Made by a program: the position numbers and the translations under genes. The notes under the pieces were generated by a model. The model was not told where the DNA came from. It saw only the letters and a list, made by a program, of their open reading frames with translations, and did not search any database. This document shows positions 19,691 to 30,394 of a stretch of DNA of 64,000 nt, in pieces. Positions within the stretch are counted from its first letter, which is position 1. Each line of letters opens with the position of its first letter. This DNA comes from Allomyces macrogynus ATCC 38327 (lineage: Eukaryota; Blastocladiomycota; Blastocladiomycetes; Blastocladiales; Blastocladiaceae), in NCBI GenBank assembly GCA_000151295.1, contig GG745342.1, positions 102,087-166,086 on the forward strand, written 5' to 3'.

Positions 19691-20857
19691 ACCAACCCCA
19701 ATCCACTCGCGCTTATGGTTCACGCCCTGCGCGCCGCCGCCACGCACCCGGCCACCGTCTCCGCGCATCGGCGCCTCGTCGCCATCCTCCGCACCCTCGC
19801 ACTCAAGATCACTTCCCTGACCGGCGCAATCCTGCCCGCCGCGACCCAGCTCTGGACCCGGCTGGTCGCGCACCCGATCGTGGCCTCGCTCGCGCACCGC
19901 GCGAACGTTCCCGCACCGCTCGTCGCCGCCATGCTAGCCGCTTTGGCGCTGGTCCTCGCCGCGACGCGGCCCGCACAGGTTGCATCGGTTCTCGTGCGCG
20001 CGGTGCCCGCCCACGTCTCGGTGCACGCGATCGAGTCGCCCGCTGCGCACCCGAGCACCGTGGTCCTCGCCAAGCAGCTGCTTTTGACGCTTGCGCTTCT
20101 GTCGGTCCCGCGCACACCGCTCGCGGCCGTGATCTTTGCGCTCGCTCGTCCGCAAGTCGCGGCGGAGTGCGTGTATAACGCTCTCGTCCGGCCCGCGGCG
20201 GTCGCGCTCGCGCACTATGTGCCTGGCGGAGCGGGGATGCCGGACGAGGTGCGGCGCGCGCCGTGGCCGGCGGCGGCGGTTCCGCCGCCGGTGGTTGAGA
20301 TGGCGCGGTGGGTCGTGCGTGCGATGCGTGAGGCCGATGGTGGGAAGGCCAGGTGGGTCGCGCAGGTGGATGCGTGGGTCAAGGCTATGGACGGGGCACT
20401 CGCAGGTGCCGACCGGGCTGTGACGGCAGCGAGTGTGGGCGCGGACGCGGTACCGGCCTACGACGAAGTGACGCCGACGAGCGGCGCAAACAATTTGCCG
20501 CCCAGTGTCGTCTCGGCCGCGAGAACGGCGACGGTGTCGGTTTCCACCGCAGTCACGGCAGCGCCGGTCGTGTGCGTCGCTCCCGTCGACCTGGCACCCA
20601 GTACCACCGCCAACACCGATCCCGTTGTCGCCGATAACGACAGTGACGACGACGACGCGACACCGCTCGCACTGCACCTCACGACCGCACTTCCGGCGTC
20701 AGGCAAGGTCTCGCCCGTATGGCCTCCCACCGCTGCGACAGGGCTCGCTGCAGGTCCCGGCCGCCGGCCACGGAGCGCGTCGGCCGTCGCCGGTTCGCGA
20801 GCGCGGCCGGCAAGTGGACCGCGCGTCATGCGCGGGCGCGCCGGGTCGAGCGCGTGA
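19613..20857 (+). CDS. Ala-rich, partly hydrophobic protein of unknown function
   Basis: Single exon of 414 aa from MANAMSANPTHTP. An Arg/Pro-rich start is followed by hydrophobic stretches (LVAAMLAALALVLAATR, LLLTLALLSVPRTPLAAVIF), then a Ser/Thr/Val-rich and acidic tail (NDSDDDD). It may be associated with a membrane, but no family is recognised. The 5' region and first about 28 codons were duplicated to 23098. That duplication is the main argument for this start over the in-frame ATG at 19490. It is divergent from Sds3, with about 400 bp between the starts. Confidence 0.6.
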   Translation: MANAMSANPTHTPRRRPPRPTAPTRTTNPNPLALMVHALRAAATHPATVSAHRRLVAILRTLALKITSLTGAILPAATQLWTRLVAHPIVASLAHRANVPAPLVAAMLAALALVLAATRPAQVASVLVRAVPAHVSVHAIESPAAHPSTVVLAKQLLLTLALLSVPRTPLAAVIFALARPQVAAECVYNALVRPAAVALAHYVPGGAGMPDEVRRAPWPAAAVPPPVVEMARWVVRAMREADGGKARWVAQVDAWVKAMDGALAGADRAVTAASVGADAVPAYDEVTPTSGANNLPPSVVSAARTATVSVSTAVTAAPVVCVAPVDLAPSTTANTDPVVADNDSDDDDATPLALHLTTALPASGKVSPVWPPTAATGLAAGPGRRPRSASAVAGSRARPASGPRVMRGRAGSSA

Positions 20858-21318
20858 TCGGCTGGATGGAAGTTGATTGACTTTTGAGGAGACGGACTCG
20901 TTGGCGATTCATGTAGATCTATATACTGCAGGCCCAAGCTATGCTCGTCCATGCCGCTGATACATACGGCATCAGACGGGCTCCAGTTGGCGACTAACGC
21001 TACACATGGCTCTGGGCGATTCGAGACTGCGAAGGCGCGGGGCGCGCATCATTGGCGTCTCATCGACACTGCATATAGTCGGTATCGTCTTTCTTTCCAC
21101 GAGATGGATGAAGTGACGTGAAACTCGTTGACAGTGTGGAGGACTGCGGTTTCTGACGCGGAACATGAACAGAGAGCCATCGCAGTCACATGGCACGTCT
21201 GCACCTCAATTGTTATTTAATCGCAGGACCAACCAGCTCCACGCTTTCTCTACCCTCTCCACTGCACCCACCCCTTGGCCGCCCTCGCTCAACAATTGCG
21301 CTGAAGTGCTCGACATTT
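20858..21318. other. Intergenic spacer
   Basis: Space between the unknown gene and the broken ILEI paralog; no motif recognised. Confidence 0.4.
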
Positions 21319-22405
21319 ATGCAGACTCCCGACCCACATCCCAACGGTGCTTTGACCATTACGACCAGTCAATTTTCCAGCGCAAAATCCTACTCTGCTG
21401 GCGATCCCAACGACACCAGTTTGTCGTCCATGACGCTTAGCAACACGGACGAGAGCGGTAACCCCAAGTATGATCCCCGACAAGAAGTGAGATCTGCAAC
21501 GCCAGTCACCATCACGGCATGCTCTGTTGGATTTGGGGCGCGCGGTGCAAGTCATGGTGACAGATCATATTCGCTCATCAACGGCCAGAAGCTGGTGATG
21601 TTCAAGCCGTTTGGATTCAATATTCTGGTCTTGGACACAGCTTCGCCAACGTTCGAGTACAGAATTGCTACATTCCATCCAAAATTCAGCAGCGAGTATC
21701 AAGACATGATCGCACTGATCCAACAGGTTCCTGGCACTGCAATTGTCGCCATGGTCGTGGCAGGTCAAGATGGCAAGTCATTGCCACGGCCTGTCCGCGC
21801 AGCGTTGGCGACACTCTTCCAGCGACCATTTGTCTGCGATCAAGACGACTCGTATGCGGTTGCGGCCATGGTCGCCAAAGATGACGCTGTCGTGGATTCT
21901 GCTAAGGGGAAGCCGGCCATTGCCACACAGTCATTCACGATTGGCGCTGCCTGTATTCCATCGCCATTCCTGATCACCTCTGGGCCGCGGCTCATTCAGG
22001 CGCGTTCCACTCGGGCACACTCGGGCGGCCAAGCCGAGATCGTGGTAGACGGCGTTCGCACCGAGTTCAAAAAGAATGGTCTGCACGTGGTCATCATCTA
22101 CCAGGACTTATCGCCACGAGCGGCACTTTGACACGGGCAACGACAGAACTCACTCGGACAAACTCATCGATTTTCTGAAAACATTGGAACTGATGCCGTA
22201 TCCGATGGCCATTGTTCTGGCGGCTGCGGGCGATATGGGCAGCAAATTGTCTGTCCAAGCACGCAAGGCAATTGAGGTACTGGGCTCTCAGCTCATCGGG
22301 GAATTTATTTACGGATATGTGATGATGGCGCGGTCCGACAAGAAGCATGCTCCTGTCAAGGCGCACGCCGTCCATCATACGAGGTGGGTTGAAATGGAAT
22401 TTTGA
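21319..22405 (+). pseudogene. ILEI/FAM3 double-domain paralog, one frameshift
   Basis: Paralog of the gene at 12976, with both domains and the same C-terminal signature (YGYVMMARSDKKHAP; RWVEMEF here, RWIEMEY there). From ATG 21319 the frame runs through domain 1 and into domain 2 as far as GLHVVIIYQDL, then stops at 22129-22131. Homology resumes one frame over as RHFDTGNDRTHSDKLIDFLK and continues to the stop at 22403-22405. The lesion is a single-base change between about 22105 and 22125. GC is lower than in the intact copy and many family residues differ, so this looks like a diverged, decaying duplicate, although an assembly error could also explain one indel. Confidence 0.75.
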
Positions 22406-23009
22406 TGGCAGGCTTTCACGTTCAGGGAAGCGCTGCGTTGGGGCTCGTCATACACAGCTTAATCGTTGTTGCTTTCATGTTTTAAGTCGTAATCTGTGAC
22501 GCGGGTCGTTCTGTGTGGATTCTGCGATACTCAACGGCTCACATTCGGTCAGTTCCTGTCAAATTGTTCCGTTTGGTTGTCAACTCTGCGAGTGGAGTCT
22601 GTGGTAGAATGGCGAGGCACTCTTTCCTTCAACGTCCCTCCACTCTGACAACAGCGAGAGCGTACGCGTCGTGATCTGAGCGCGCCGCGTCGGCGATGCC
22701 GCCAACCAGCACCGGCAGTATCGCGGCCACGTCGACTGCGCCCCATCGTCCCAGCACCAACACCTCGGCCGTCCCCTTGGCAGTGACCAGTTCCACGCGG
22801 CCGTCCTCAGCCATGGTGCCTGCACCGGCCCCTACGTACTCGTCCTCGCGAGCAGTACCAGTAATTGCGCAGCCCGGCACAATCACCCCCATCTTCACCA
22901 CTGGCGGCAGCGGCGGCGCATGGATCGAGTTGGAGGTCGAGTTGCGCCGTGCCGCGATGAGGAAGGGCGACGACGACGGCGTTCTCGCTTTCCCGCCCGC
23001 CTTGCCACT
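22406..23009. other. Intergenic; one weak minus-strand frame
   Basis: A 90-codon minus frame at 22629-22901 (VGAGAGTMAEDGRVELVTAK) looks protein-like but has no start context, partner exon or motif. Otherwise nothing recognised. Confidence 0.3.
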
Positions 23010-23717
23010 CTAACGCGTCGCGACTTGCTGCAATCGACTCTCCTGCCCGACACAGTCCTTGCTCGCGCTCTCGCGCGCCCCGCACACAACCCCAACAATG
23101 GCCAACACCATGTCGGCGAGTCCGAGGCACACCCCGCGCTGTCCGCGACCGCCACGCCCGACTGCGTCCACACGCACCAGCACGGCGACCCATCCTCTTG
23201 TGTGTGCCGCGGTGCGTTTGAAATCGGCGGTGCCGTTGGTGGTGGTCGCGTACGGTGTGCACCGCGCGATCGCGACAACAACGAACCCGCATGTGTCGAC
23301 GTCGTCCGTTGCGAGACGGCCCTGGATGGGCTCGAGCGTTGTGGCGCCGGCACGATGGTAATGGAGTACGGGCTTGTCGGTGGGCGGCACACTGTGCTCT
23401 GGTGCTGACGGCGGCACATAACACTCGGCCTTGAGCCAGCCGTACCAGTCCGCCCGCACCTTCCTTTCGTCCCCGTCTGCTTCTTTCCTCCGTGTTGTCC
23501 CGCGTTCGAGCGCAAACTTGGTCTCAAGCTGCGCGGTACCGTCGCGTGTCCAGTGGAGAGCGAACATGCCAGCGATCGCGGCCAGAACGGCCAATGCGGC
23601 AGCAGTGATCACTGCCGCCGCCAAGCCGGGCGCGACCCAGGGTGGCGAGGAGTCGTTGTTGCCGAACGGGCCGCCAGAGACTGATCCGGAAAGCCCGGCG
23701 TTTGGGCCGTTGGCCAT
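23010..23717 (-). CDS. Small membrane protein, paralog of 24994, with a foreign tail
   Basis: A 235-aa frame from MANGPNAGLSG. One membrane segment (AAAVITAAALAVLAAIAGMF) is followed by KFALERGTTRRKE, DWYGWLKAE, TDDVDTCGFVVVAIARCTPY and TADFKRTAAH. This parallels the 315-aa neighbour (KQFGLEQGPPKDKD, YWYAWLAAK, GDVDRNGSRVVATARCRPF, EAAKFHRIAAH). After AAHTRGW the similarity stops, and the last about 55 residues are the antisense of the duplicated block at 23026-23180. The C-terminal half of the family, including two membrane segments, is therefore missing and replaced by chance coding. Confidence 0.55.
   Translation of the reverse strand: MANGPNAGLSGSVSGGPFGNNDSSPPWVAPGLAAAVITAAALAVLAAIAGMFALHWTRDGTAQLETKFALERGTTRRKEADGDERKVRADWYGWLKAECYVPPSAPEHSVPPTDKPVLHYHRAGATTLEPIQGRLATDDVDTCGFVVVAIARCTPYATTTNGTADFKRTAAHTRGWVAVLVRVDAVGRGGRGQRGVCLGLADMVLAIVGVVCGARESASKDCVGQESRLQQVATR
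23026..23180 (+). repeat. Duplicated promoter/N-terminus block, copy 2
   Basis: Partner of 19540-19690. Here the block continues only briefly as coding sequence. Confidence 0.75.
23098..23361 (+). pseudogene. Truncated N-terminal copy of the 19613 gene
   Basis: The copied start (MANTMSASPRHTPR, then PRPPRPTASTRT) leads into sequence that is antisense to the membrane-protein gene at 23010-23717. It has no counterpart in the parent gene. Stop at 23359-23361. Confidence 0.55.
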
Positions 23718-24993
23718 GGCTAGTCGGGTAGAGAAGCGAGAGGAGAGTTTAAAGATGGAGACTGGGTGGAGAAGGGTGAGAGAGGGGCGCGTCGTGGAAG
23801 CGGGGGGGAGGGAGGGGGATCGTGGATGGTCTCTTCTGAAGCGACCATTTGGAACGGGCACACCACGTTTCAGATACACTCCCTGGGTGTGAACGCCGAT
23901 CGATGTGGGGTTCTGGAAACGGTCGGTCGCAACTGGTGGCGACTTGAGTAAAATGCTCCATGCCTGTGCGTCAACGACCCGACATGGTTCATGGTTCGCC
24001 ACACAGCGAAAGGTATGGAGTGGGCAGAAAGTGAACGCGCACGCAGGTTCGAAACCAGATCGATTGCAGATGAGTTGAATTTGACGAGTGTCTGTGAACC
24101 GGCGCAGCGCTCTTGCAAACCTGATCCAGGGCTGGCGAGTCGTTGAAGGCGCAGCATTCATGAGCCCAATACGCGAAGGGGTGATCACGGCGTCCTTTGA
24201 ACGTCTCAACGGGTGGAGACGATCTGTCCGTTATTTGCGCGTCGCGTGCGTGTATCCTGGTGGGGCAGTTGCACGTGGCCGATCGTTCGTGCGCGCCACG
24301 GCGGTTGTGGGTGGGAATGAACATGGGTCCATTGATAATCTCGTACAAGCAAACAAAAGCTGATTTCTCGGCCGCCCTCCTTGGCCGTGCACTTCTGCGC
24401 GCCGTATGCCACTCCGGCGCAACTGGTTTACTGTTCGTCGCGCCCGACTGTTGCGTCTACTCCGAGGACGATTGCGACGATACAGACCCCGTTGACGACG
24501 CGTATCCACCTGGCTCCGACGCGTGTCCTGCCGCTGGCGCCGACGCGGACCCCACCGTGCGAACGCTGATTATCTGCAAGAACACAATTTTTTTCGTCAG
24601 CCCTCTCTGCGCTCCACGCTTCTGCCCGCAGTAAAATGCGCAAACGTACCCATTCTGTCTCCAACGGAGCGGCCCACGACTCCCAGATCGGTCCGGATTC
24701 CTTTCCGTTCTCTTCGTCGTCGCCGTCACAGTTGCACGAGCACGACATGTTTTCGATGACTTGAGCAACGAAACACAACAGCGACACGGCCATGATGGGC
24801 GCCTGGCCCACGCGCAGTGGCGAGAAGCTGACGTATGACTTCCGTCCTGCAACGGGCGGCATGCAAAAATGGTACCGGAACGGCGCACCGGGATGGTTGA
24901 GCTTGGCCACGGCGACGCGCGTCGCAAGAGGCGTGCGCTGGGGGTGGGGAGGAGTTGCGGTAAGCACGGCTCTCAATCGTGGTAAGCGAACGC
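23718..24993. other. Intergenic; weak frames only
   Basis: Holds the upstream region of 23717 and the 3' side of the gene ending at 24994. A 122-codon minus frame (about 24428-24793, start MAVSLLCFVAQVIENM) is a possible small gene, but it has no family marks. Confidence 0.35.
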
Positions 24994-25941
24994 TCAGAAT
25001 TGACGTACCGTTTCGTACCAGGTGGCAACGATCAGCAAGAGCCACCCACCGACAAACATGATGGCACCAAACAACAGCTGCTGCTGCGCGCCCGGCCAAT
25101 GCAACGCGCCCGTGACCCACATTTGGTCGTTGCTCTTGGCCACCATGGTGTTGATGAACACGGCAATCCCACCAATCCACAGGATCAGGATCAGTGCCGA
25201 AAACAACCGCAGCACCACGCGCGACGGCCGCTTCGCGGCCACGACCTTGTTGACCTTGTCGAGCGCCCGGTCAATCTCCTGCGTGTCGGCGGGCGCCACC
25301 ATCGACTCGGCAAATCTCGCTTCCAGTCGCGCGCGCGGTTTGGCGTCGGGGTCGGCAAACGCGTGCGCGGCAATACGGTGGAACTTTGCCGCCTCTGCGC
25401 CCGTCGAGTTGGGCGCAAACCCGGCGTGATGGCCACTCACGTCGAACGGGCGGCACCGCGCCGTCGCCACCACGCGCGACCCGTTCCTGTCCACGTCGCC
25501 CGTGGCCAGAATCCCGCGCACGGGCAAAGACTCGTTCATAGGCCACGTCGGCTGCGTGGTCGTGAACATCGGCGCCGCCGGCTTGCCGCCATACACGGGC
25601 GGCGGCAGCGGCAGCGGCACCGGCATTGCGATCATGATGTCGCCGAAGTTCGGCACCGTCCACCCGCGCGCCTTGGCCGCGAGCCAAGCGTACCAGTACT
25701 GGTTCTTGGGCACGATATCTTCATTGTCCTTGTCTTTGGGCGGTCCTTGCTCGAGCCCAAACTGTTTCTCGATTTTCGCGGCGCGTTGCGTGGCGCGGTG
25801 CTGGGCTAAGGCGATGATGAAGATGCCCACAAAGATGAGCACGAGCTCGGCGACGAGCGTGCCGATCAGGATCGCGTCGAGCGTGGTGATCTGGTCGCTG
25901 CCGGTGTTGTCGTGCTCGCTGGGCCTCGACTTTCGGGGCAT
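24994..25941 (-). CDS. Membrane protein of unknown function with three predicted TM segments
   Basis: Single exon of 315 aa. TM1 is near residues 24-48 (LVAELVLIFVGIFIIALA). A large soluble region follows with KIEKQFGLEQ, YWYAWLAAKARGW, a Pro-rich stretch, and VRGILATGDVDRNGSRVVAT. Two C-terminal segments come last: VLRLFSALILILWIGGIAVF and QLLFGAIMFVGGWLLLIVAT. No family is recognised. A truncated paralog lies 1.3 kb downstream on the same strand (23010-23717), so this is a local duplication. Confidence 0.75.
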   Translation of the reverse strand: MPRKSRPSEHDNTGSDQITTLDAILIGTLVAELVLIFVGIFIIALAQHRATQRAAKIEKQFGLEQGPPKDKDNEDIVPKNQYWYAWLAAKARGWTVPNFGDIMIAMPVPLPLPPPVYGGKPAAPMFTTTQPTWPMNESLPVRGILATGDVDRNGSRVVATARCRPFDVSGHHAGFAPNSTGAEAAKFHRIAAHAFADPDAKPRARLEARFAESMVAPADTQEIDRALDKVNKVVAAKRPSRVVLRLFSALILILWIGGIAVFINTMVAKSNDQMWVTGALHWPGAQQQLLFGAIMFVGGWLLLIVATWYETVRQF

Positions 25942-27060
25942 GCTGTGCGGTGTCGGACGCGGCGCGGGATGCGGCTGGTCATGGCCATTAAACGCGGAGG
26001 GTTCGAGGATGTTTATATGGTGAACCTGAACGGTAGAATCTGCAAACTGCGTGGCAAGTCGGTGCAGCCGGGGGTGTTGTTCGAGAAGGCGAAGAGCGCC
26101 ACTTCGCCACAGTTCGCCACAGTTTGCCAGAGTATCGTAAATGTACGCTGCTGCATCGAATCTGAAACCTGCACGTCATCTCTGCTCGATGCTTTTCTCG
26201 TGTGCTTGTTGCTCCGTCGACGTTGTTCGACTTGTCAATTGTGAGCCAGAGTGAACACGTTTGGCCATGACCTGGGTCATGGCTTGATGTCAGGATGGGA
26301 AGCTCGGCCGTCGCAAAGCCCAGCTGACAACGTCAATAGCCAACATGAGTCGGCGTTTGCAAGCCAGGAGCGGGTGGACAAGCCAGGAGGGGGTGGACAA
26401 GTTCCGCGCGCCCTGCGCCCTTGAGTCTCGGGTCACGAATGCGGGATATGATTTGTGTTAGTTACTACCAGCAAATATCGGCTAGAAATCGTGATAGATG
26501 CTGGGCAGCAGGACAATGGTGAGGGCATGCTGACTGACATCATACTACCAAAACAGAGTCCCATTGAAGCAACCTTGACCTAGAAGAAAGATAAAACAAA
26601 AATTCTTTTATGCGATTCTGACAGCCATCAACCTTGGCGATGATTTTGGTTGGGCCATAGTGCAATCATGTTTGTCAGGGATTCGAGCCCATGCAAGCAA
26701 GATCCCCCTTGGCCATGCCAATCGTGCAGTGGAGGATGGCAGGAACAGCGACAGTGGCCACCATTCGCATCAACCCTGAGCAAACGAGGAAGTATCGCCT
26801 TGACACGCAATCAACCAGCGTTATATTCTATCTTATGACGACAAGCAAATGCATTCCACGCTTGTGACCAAGATCCTCCTCAACAACCCTTGCTCCGTCT
26901 TGCCAGTCTTGCCACGCTCTCCACGCAATCAGTTTTATGCCGCTCTACACCAACCGCTATTCTGCTCAAATAACAAGCCCACCTTTCAGCACTTGTTGAC
27001 TGCACGAATAATGTACATTACTCCACACCCGCCACCAAACTACTCCTCATCGACACGCTC
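25942..27060. other. Intergenic, lower GC
   Basis: No gene is supported. A short tandem repeat is visible at about 26359-26401 (two near-identical copies of GCCAGGAG(C/G)GGGTGGACAA). Confidence 0.5.
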
Positions 27061-28154
27061 TCACTCCACACGATTGACCCCCTTCCACCCAATCCCACGC
27101 CCAACGGTGCCCCCACGGCCCTCGCCTTCGCCAACGCCCCCCTGACCCCATCCACGCTCAGATCCACGAGCGCCGGCACGACGCAATACTCCACGACCTC
27201 CCACCTCCTCGCTCTCCACGACACACAGCCGCGTTTCCATCCCGGCGCCGCGCTGCGGCTCGACGAGCGCAGCAAACAGGCACACGGCCATGATCTTGAA
27301 CCAGCGCAGCCTGACGACCACGTGGTCCCAGTCCACCGCATGCGACCACCTCTCGTCGGCCAAGTGCAGGTCTCCGACGAGCGCGTGCCCGCTGGCCCGT
27401 AACACGCGCGCGAGCAGTGTCGTTGTCGCCGGTTGAGTGGAAAGCACGCCCACGTCGCCGGCGCGGACAGCGACCATGGCCATCGCGACGCACCGGAAAT
27501 ACGGGCCGAGGTGTTCGACCGCTGGGCGCGGTCACCTTCCGTCGCCGTCCGCGCGACCAGGACAGGTACTGCTTCCGTCGACGAACCCGGCCCATACCTC
27601 CAGCAGTTGCGAGTCGACGATAAGCGTCAGGAATCGCCGTATGGCGCGCGCGACGAGCGGGAGGACGCGGTCGGCATTGGTGGTTGCTGATGCGGGTTCG
27701 ACGTGTAGGATCGGGCTGTCGGGCGGGGTCGCGATTCCGGATGAAGGGAGAATGGGTGCGGCGGTGTAGTCCGTGCATTTCGAGCATCAGTACGGCCCAC
27801 GCGTCGAGGACCGGCTGCATCGATGCGGTCGTCGCGCTGGCACTGGTTGAGGAGCGCTTGGATATCTTGGCCGCTGCGCGCGAAATGGTCGCGGTCGATG
27901 CGGGCGATGGTGCCGGCCAGTGTCCAAACGCCGTGAGCGTGATACTGCACCCGGCGAGCGTCAGCGCCGACGAATCAGCTGCCAAATCGACCTTGGACTC
28001 GGCGGCGGTGGGACCGCGCGCGCGGAACCACTTGGCATTCGGCCACGTCTTGCGCATCTTGTTGGTGATCACCGACATGGTCGTGCTTGTGCTGTTCCGG
28101 CTGGCAATCGTCATCGCGCGGCCGCTGGACGAAAATGTATTCTCGTTGGCCATC
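27061..28154 (-). CDS. Unrecognised multi-exon gene
   Basis: Coding-like segments with high third-position GC occur in three minus frames. The first starts at ATG 28154 (MANENTFSSSGRAMTIASR, KMRKTWPNAKWFRARG). The second is GQDIQALLNQCQRDDRIDAA, and the third NADRVLPLVARAIRRFLTLI, then VDSQLLEVWAGFVDG. The last segment is EHLGPYFRCVAMAMVAVRAG ... WDHVVVRLRWFKIMAVCLF, running to about 27061. Plausible joins use GT-AG pairs near 27950/27875, 27804/27691 and 27567/27520 with closing phases, but they are not unique. The end looks membrane-associated; no family is recognised. The 3' end is uncertain because the frame runs into Gly/Arg-rich sequence. Confidence 0.4.
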
Positions 28155-28736
28155 CGTGATCCTCCTGTTGTATCAAACCTGTCATGGTCGGCGGTGCCGC
28201 GCCCACATGCCGCACGTCCCTGCCTTTTCTCGCGGCTGCAGGGTTTTGCTCCGGCGCGTGAGGCCGAATCGAGTGACACGCTTGCCTCCTCCCCGCACAC
28301 CACGACTTCGCCGAGCCGGGAGGGACGGCACGGTGCGGGAGCGCTGACGGCGACACGTGCAGGCGAGGAAGAGACAATCGCGCGCCTCGTGCAGTCGCTC
28401 ACAAGCAGGTGGTCGGGCCTGCGCCCACGAACCCAAAGACTTTCGTCCAATCAAACAGTGGTGCAGTGCATATCCAGCCGGCGCAGCCACGCGCCGCCTG
28501 CCTGCCTGCGCACCCGGGCACCCACGCCACCGTAGGGCGGCCGGGCGACAAAATGGGTCGAGGGAGGAGCAACCACTGAATCGCGAACGGTGACGATGGC
28601 CGACAGGGGGGGGGGGGGGGGGGAATCCACACAAGAGTACGGGGGCCGATGATAAACGACGCCGGACCAAAGACAACGAAATGACAACAACACCAATGGG
28701 CAAGGTTTGACAAAGTCGGCGTCGGCCGCGTGCGTG
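28155..28736. other. Intergenic with G18 tract
   Basis: Space between the YPD1 stop and the unknown gene's start. It holds a G homopolymer at 28606-28623; no gene seen. Confidence 0.5.
28606..28623. repeat. G18 homopolymer
   Basis: Exactly 18 G on the plus strand, about 115 bp downstream of the YPD1 stop. Confidence 0.9.
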
Positions 28737-29501
28737 TTACTGGTAGTACGCGGCAAACGCGCGGTGTGCCTCGGCGAGCGCGGCATTCACGTCGTTCATG
28801 AGCTGCGCGATCCGCGCGAGCGCCTGGTCGGGCGCGCTGGATCCTGCGCCGGACTCGTCTACGGGGAGGGGGGAGGTCAGAACCGAGGGGTCTCACGCGA
28901 GCGAGACACGGTACGGACCCTTGCCCTGCCCGAGGTACTGAATCTTCTCAAACGCCTTTTTCAGCTTGACGATCCCGAGCGCCGCGGCCGACCCCTTGAG
29001 GAAATGGCCCTGTCGCGACAGCGCTTCGAGGTTCTGCGAGGCTCTGATAGAGCGGGCGGGTAGATCAGTACTCCGATTCGGACTGGGTTCCTGGAGCACG
29101 GCATGGCCACGTACAGGGACAGCTGCATCTCCTTGAGCGTGCCGTCGGCCTGCTCAAAGAAATTGTCGACGAGACTTTGCGAGAATCCCGGGTCCTACAC
29201 GAAGCGGGGACGGACGGCGTGACGTGGGATGCCGCCCCACATCAGTTGCGGTGGTTCAACGCCATGGATGCTGGCGCGGCGTGGTCCGGGGACTTTTCGT
29301 GCATCGCACTGCCGACCACGGCACCGCGGCCGCGGTCGAGATCACGGGGCGGGATGCGCGCGCGCGCAACAACGGCAGCAACGGGCCGGCGGCAGGTCGA
29401 CGGCGCGGCGTGTGGTGGATACGTGCGTCGTCGTCCATTTCGAGCAGCTGCTCGAAAATCGCCATTTCCACCACGTCGGCGGGCAGCGGCGTGCCGGGCA
29501 T
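28737..29501 (-). CDS. YPD1: Histidine-containing phosphotransfer protein (YPD1-type HPt)
   Basis: Relays phosphate from hybrid histidine kinases to response regulators (Sln1-Ypd1-Ssk1 type; osmotic and stress signalling) in cytosol and nucleus. Exons: 29501-29427, 29194-29115, 29043-28919, 28858-28737; 133 aa. Marks: IFEQLLEMDDD, FSQSLVDNFFEQADGTLKEM, then LSRQGHFLKGSAAALGIVKL, where the His of GHFLKGSAAALG is the phosphorylated residue. KAFEKIQYLGQGK and an amphipathic C-terminus ending AFAAYYQ follow. Introns 2 and 3 are ordinary (71 and 60 nt). Intron 1 is 232 nt, and the only phase-correct join needs a GC donor (GAC/GCACGT at 29426). Stop TAA at 28737-28739. Confidence 0.9.
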
Positions 29502-30394
29502 CGTGGCGGGCCAACCAATCAAAAAAAAACGCGTCGGATCGTGCGTGCGCGCGGGCTGGGGCGGGTGGGGCGGGGCGGGGCGGGCGGGGCGCGGAGGGTG
29601 CGGTGCAGCGGTTCGCACGCGCGGGGACGGCGATCCCGACGCGGCGGAGTGGAGGGCGGGGCGCGCGGGCGGGCGCGGGACAGTCGAGAGCCGGACGCGG
29701 CTGCGGGTGGTCGCGGGCGGTGGCGTTGGTGCGGGCGACGGCGGTGGGCAGGGCGGGCAGGGCGGGCGGTCCGGCGTCGGGGCCGCCGCGGTGGCGTGGC
29801 GCGCCTTCTTTCTGGTGCGCCCACGGCCGATCGGACGACGCGCGCGCGCCGCACTGCACGTGATCGGCCCACTCGCCACGGTCCCCCACGATCAGGCCAC
29901 CGGCAACTCGGGTTGACTGACATGCAACCGTGGCCCCTGGGGCTTTTGAGGCTCCTGTCAGCGATCAAATTTGTGTTTCTTGAGCCTCAGCGGCCACTAC
30001 TCAATCACCGTCACCGGCATTTCGGCGTACTTGCGATCCCCTGATGCCCCCACTCGCCCCTTTGCAGCAAGTGGGCACGCGGAGGACAGAGGACAGACGA
30101 GCGATGGAAATCAACCACGCTCAAGGTGCAACAACCTGACTCGAGTGCGGCCATGCATCACTTCGATCAAGAACGAATGTGCGATGAAAGTGTGACCACG
30201 CTCCACGAACCAGCAATGAGCTCTAACCAAAATGATCCTGCCGTTCTCGCGGCGCGCAGGATGATATATTTTCAGCCATCAAGCAGAACGCGTCTTCCTT
30301 TCAACGACGAGAGAGCACAGCGTACTCCGTTCAACACAACACAGGAAAAAAAGAAAATGGTGACAACACCCGCCACGGCTCGCGCGATCTCTAT
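29502..30394. other. Intergenic, GC-rich then AT-richer
   Basis: The first part is a very GC-rich stretch with repeated GGGCGGGGC units (about 29560-29590), upstream of YPD1. The remainder holds no supported gene. Confidence 0.45.

Noticed and set aside
18562..19897. Long minus and plus frames overlapping the Sds3 start and the 19613 gene
   Set aside because: Shadows: Ala/Arg/Pro-rich antisense frames of real exons.
27684..28535. 283-codon plus frame with a hydrophobic stretch
   Set aside because: The minus strand shows stronger third-position GC and protein-like segments; the plus frame is probably its shadow.
29560..29600. GGGCGGGGC tandem units as a functional repeat
   Set aside because: Short, imperfect and embedded in generally GC-extreme sequence; no clear unit or boundaries.
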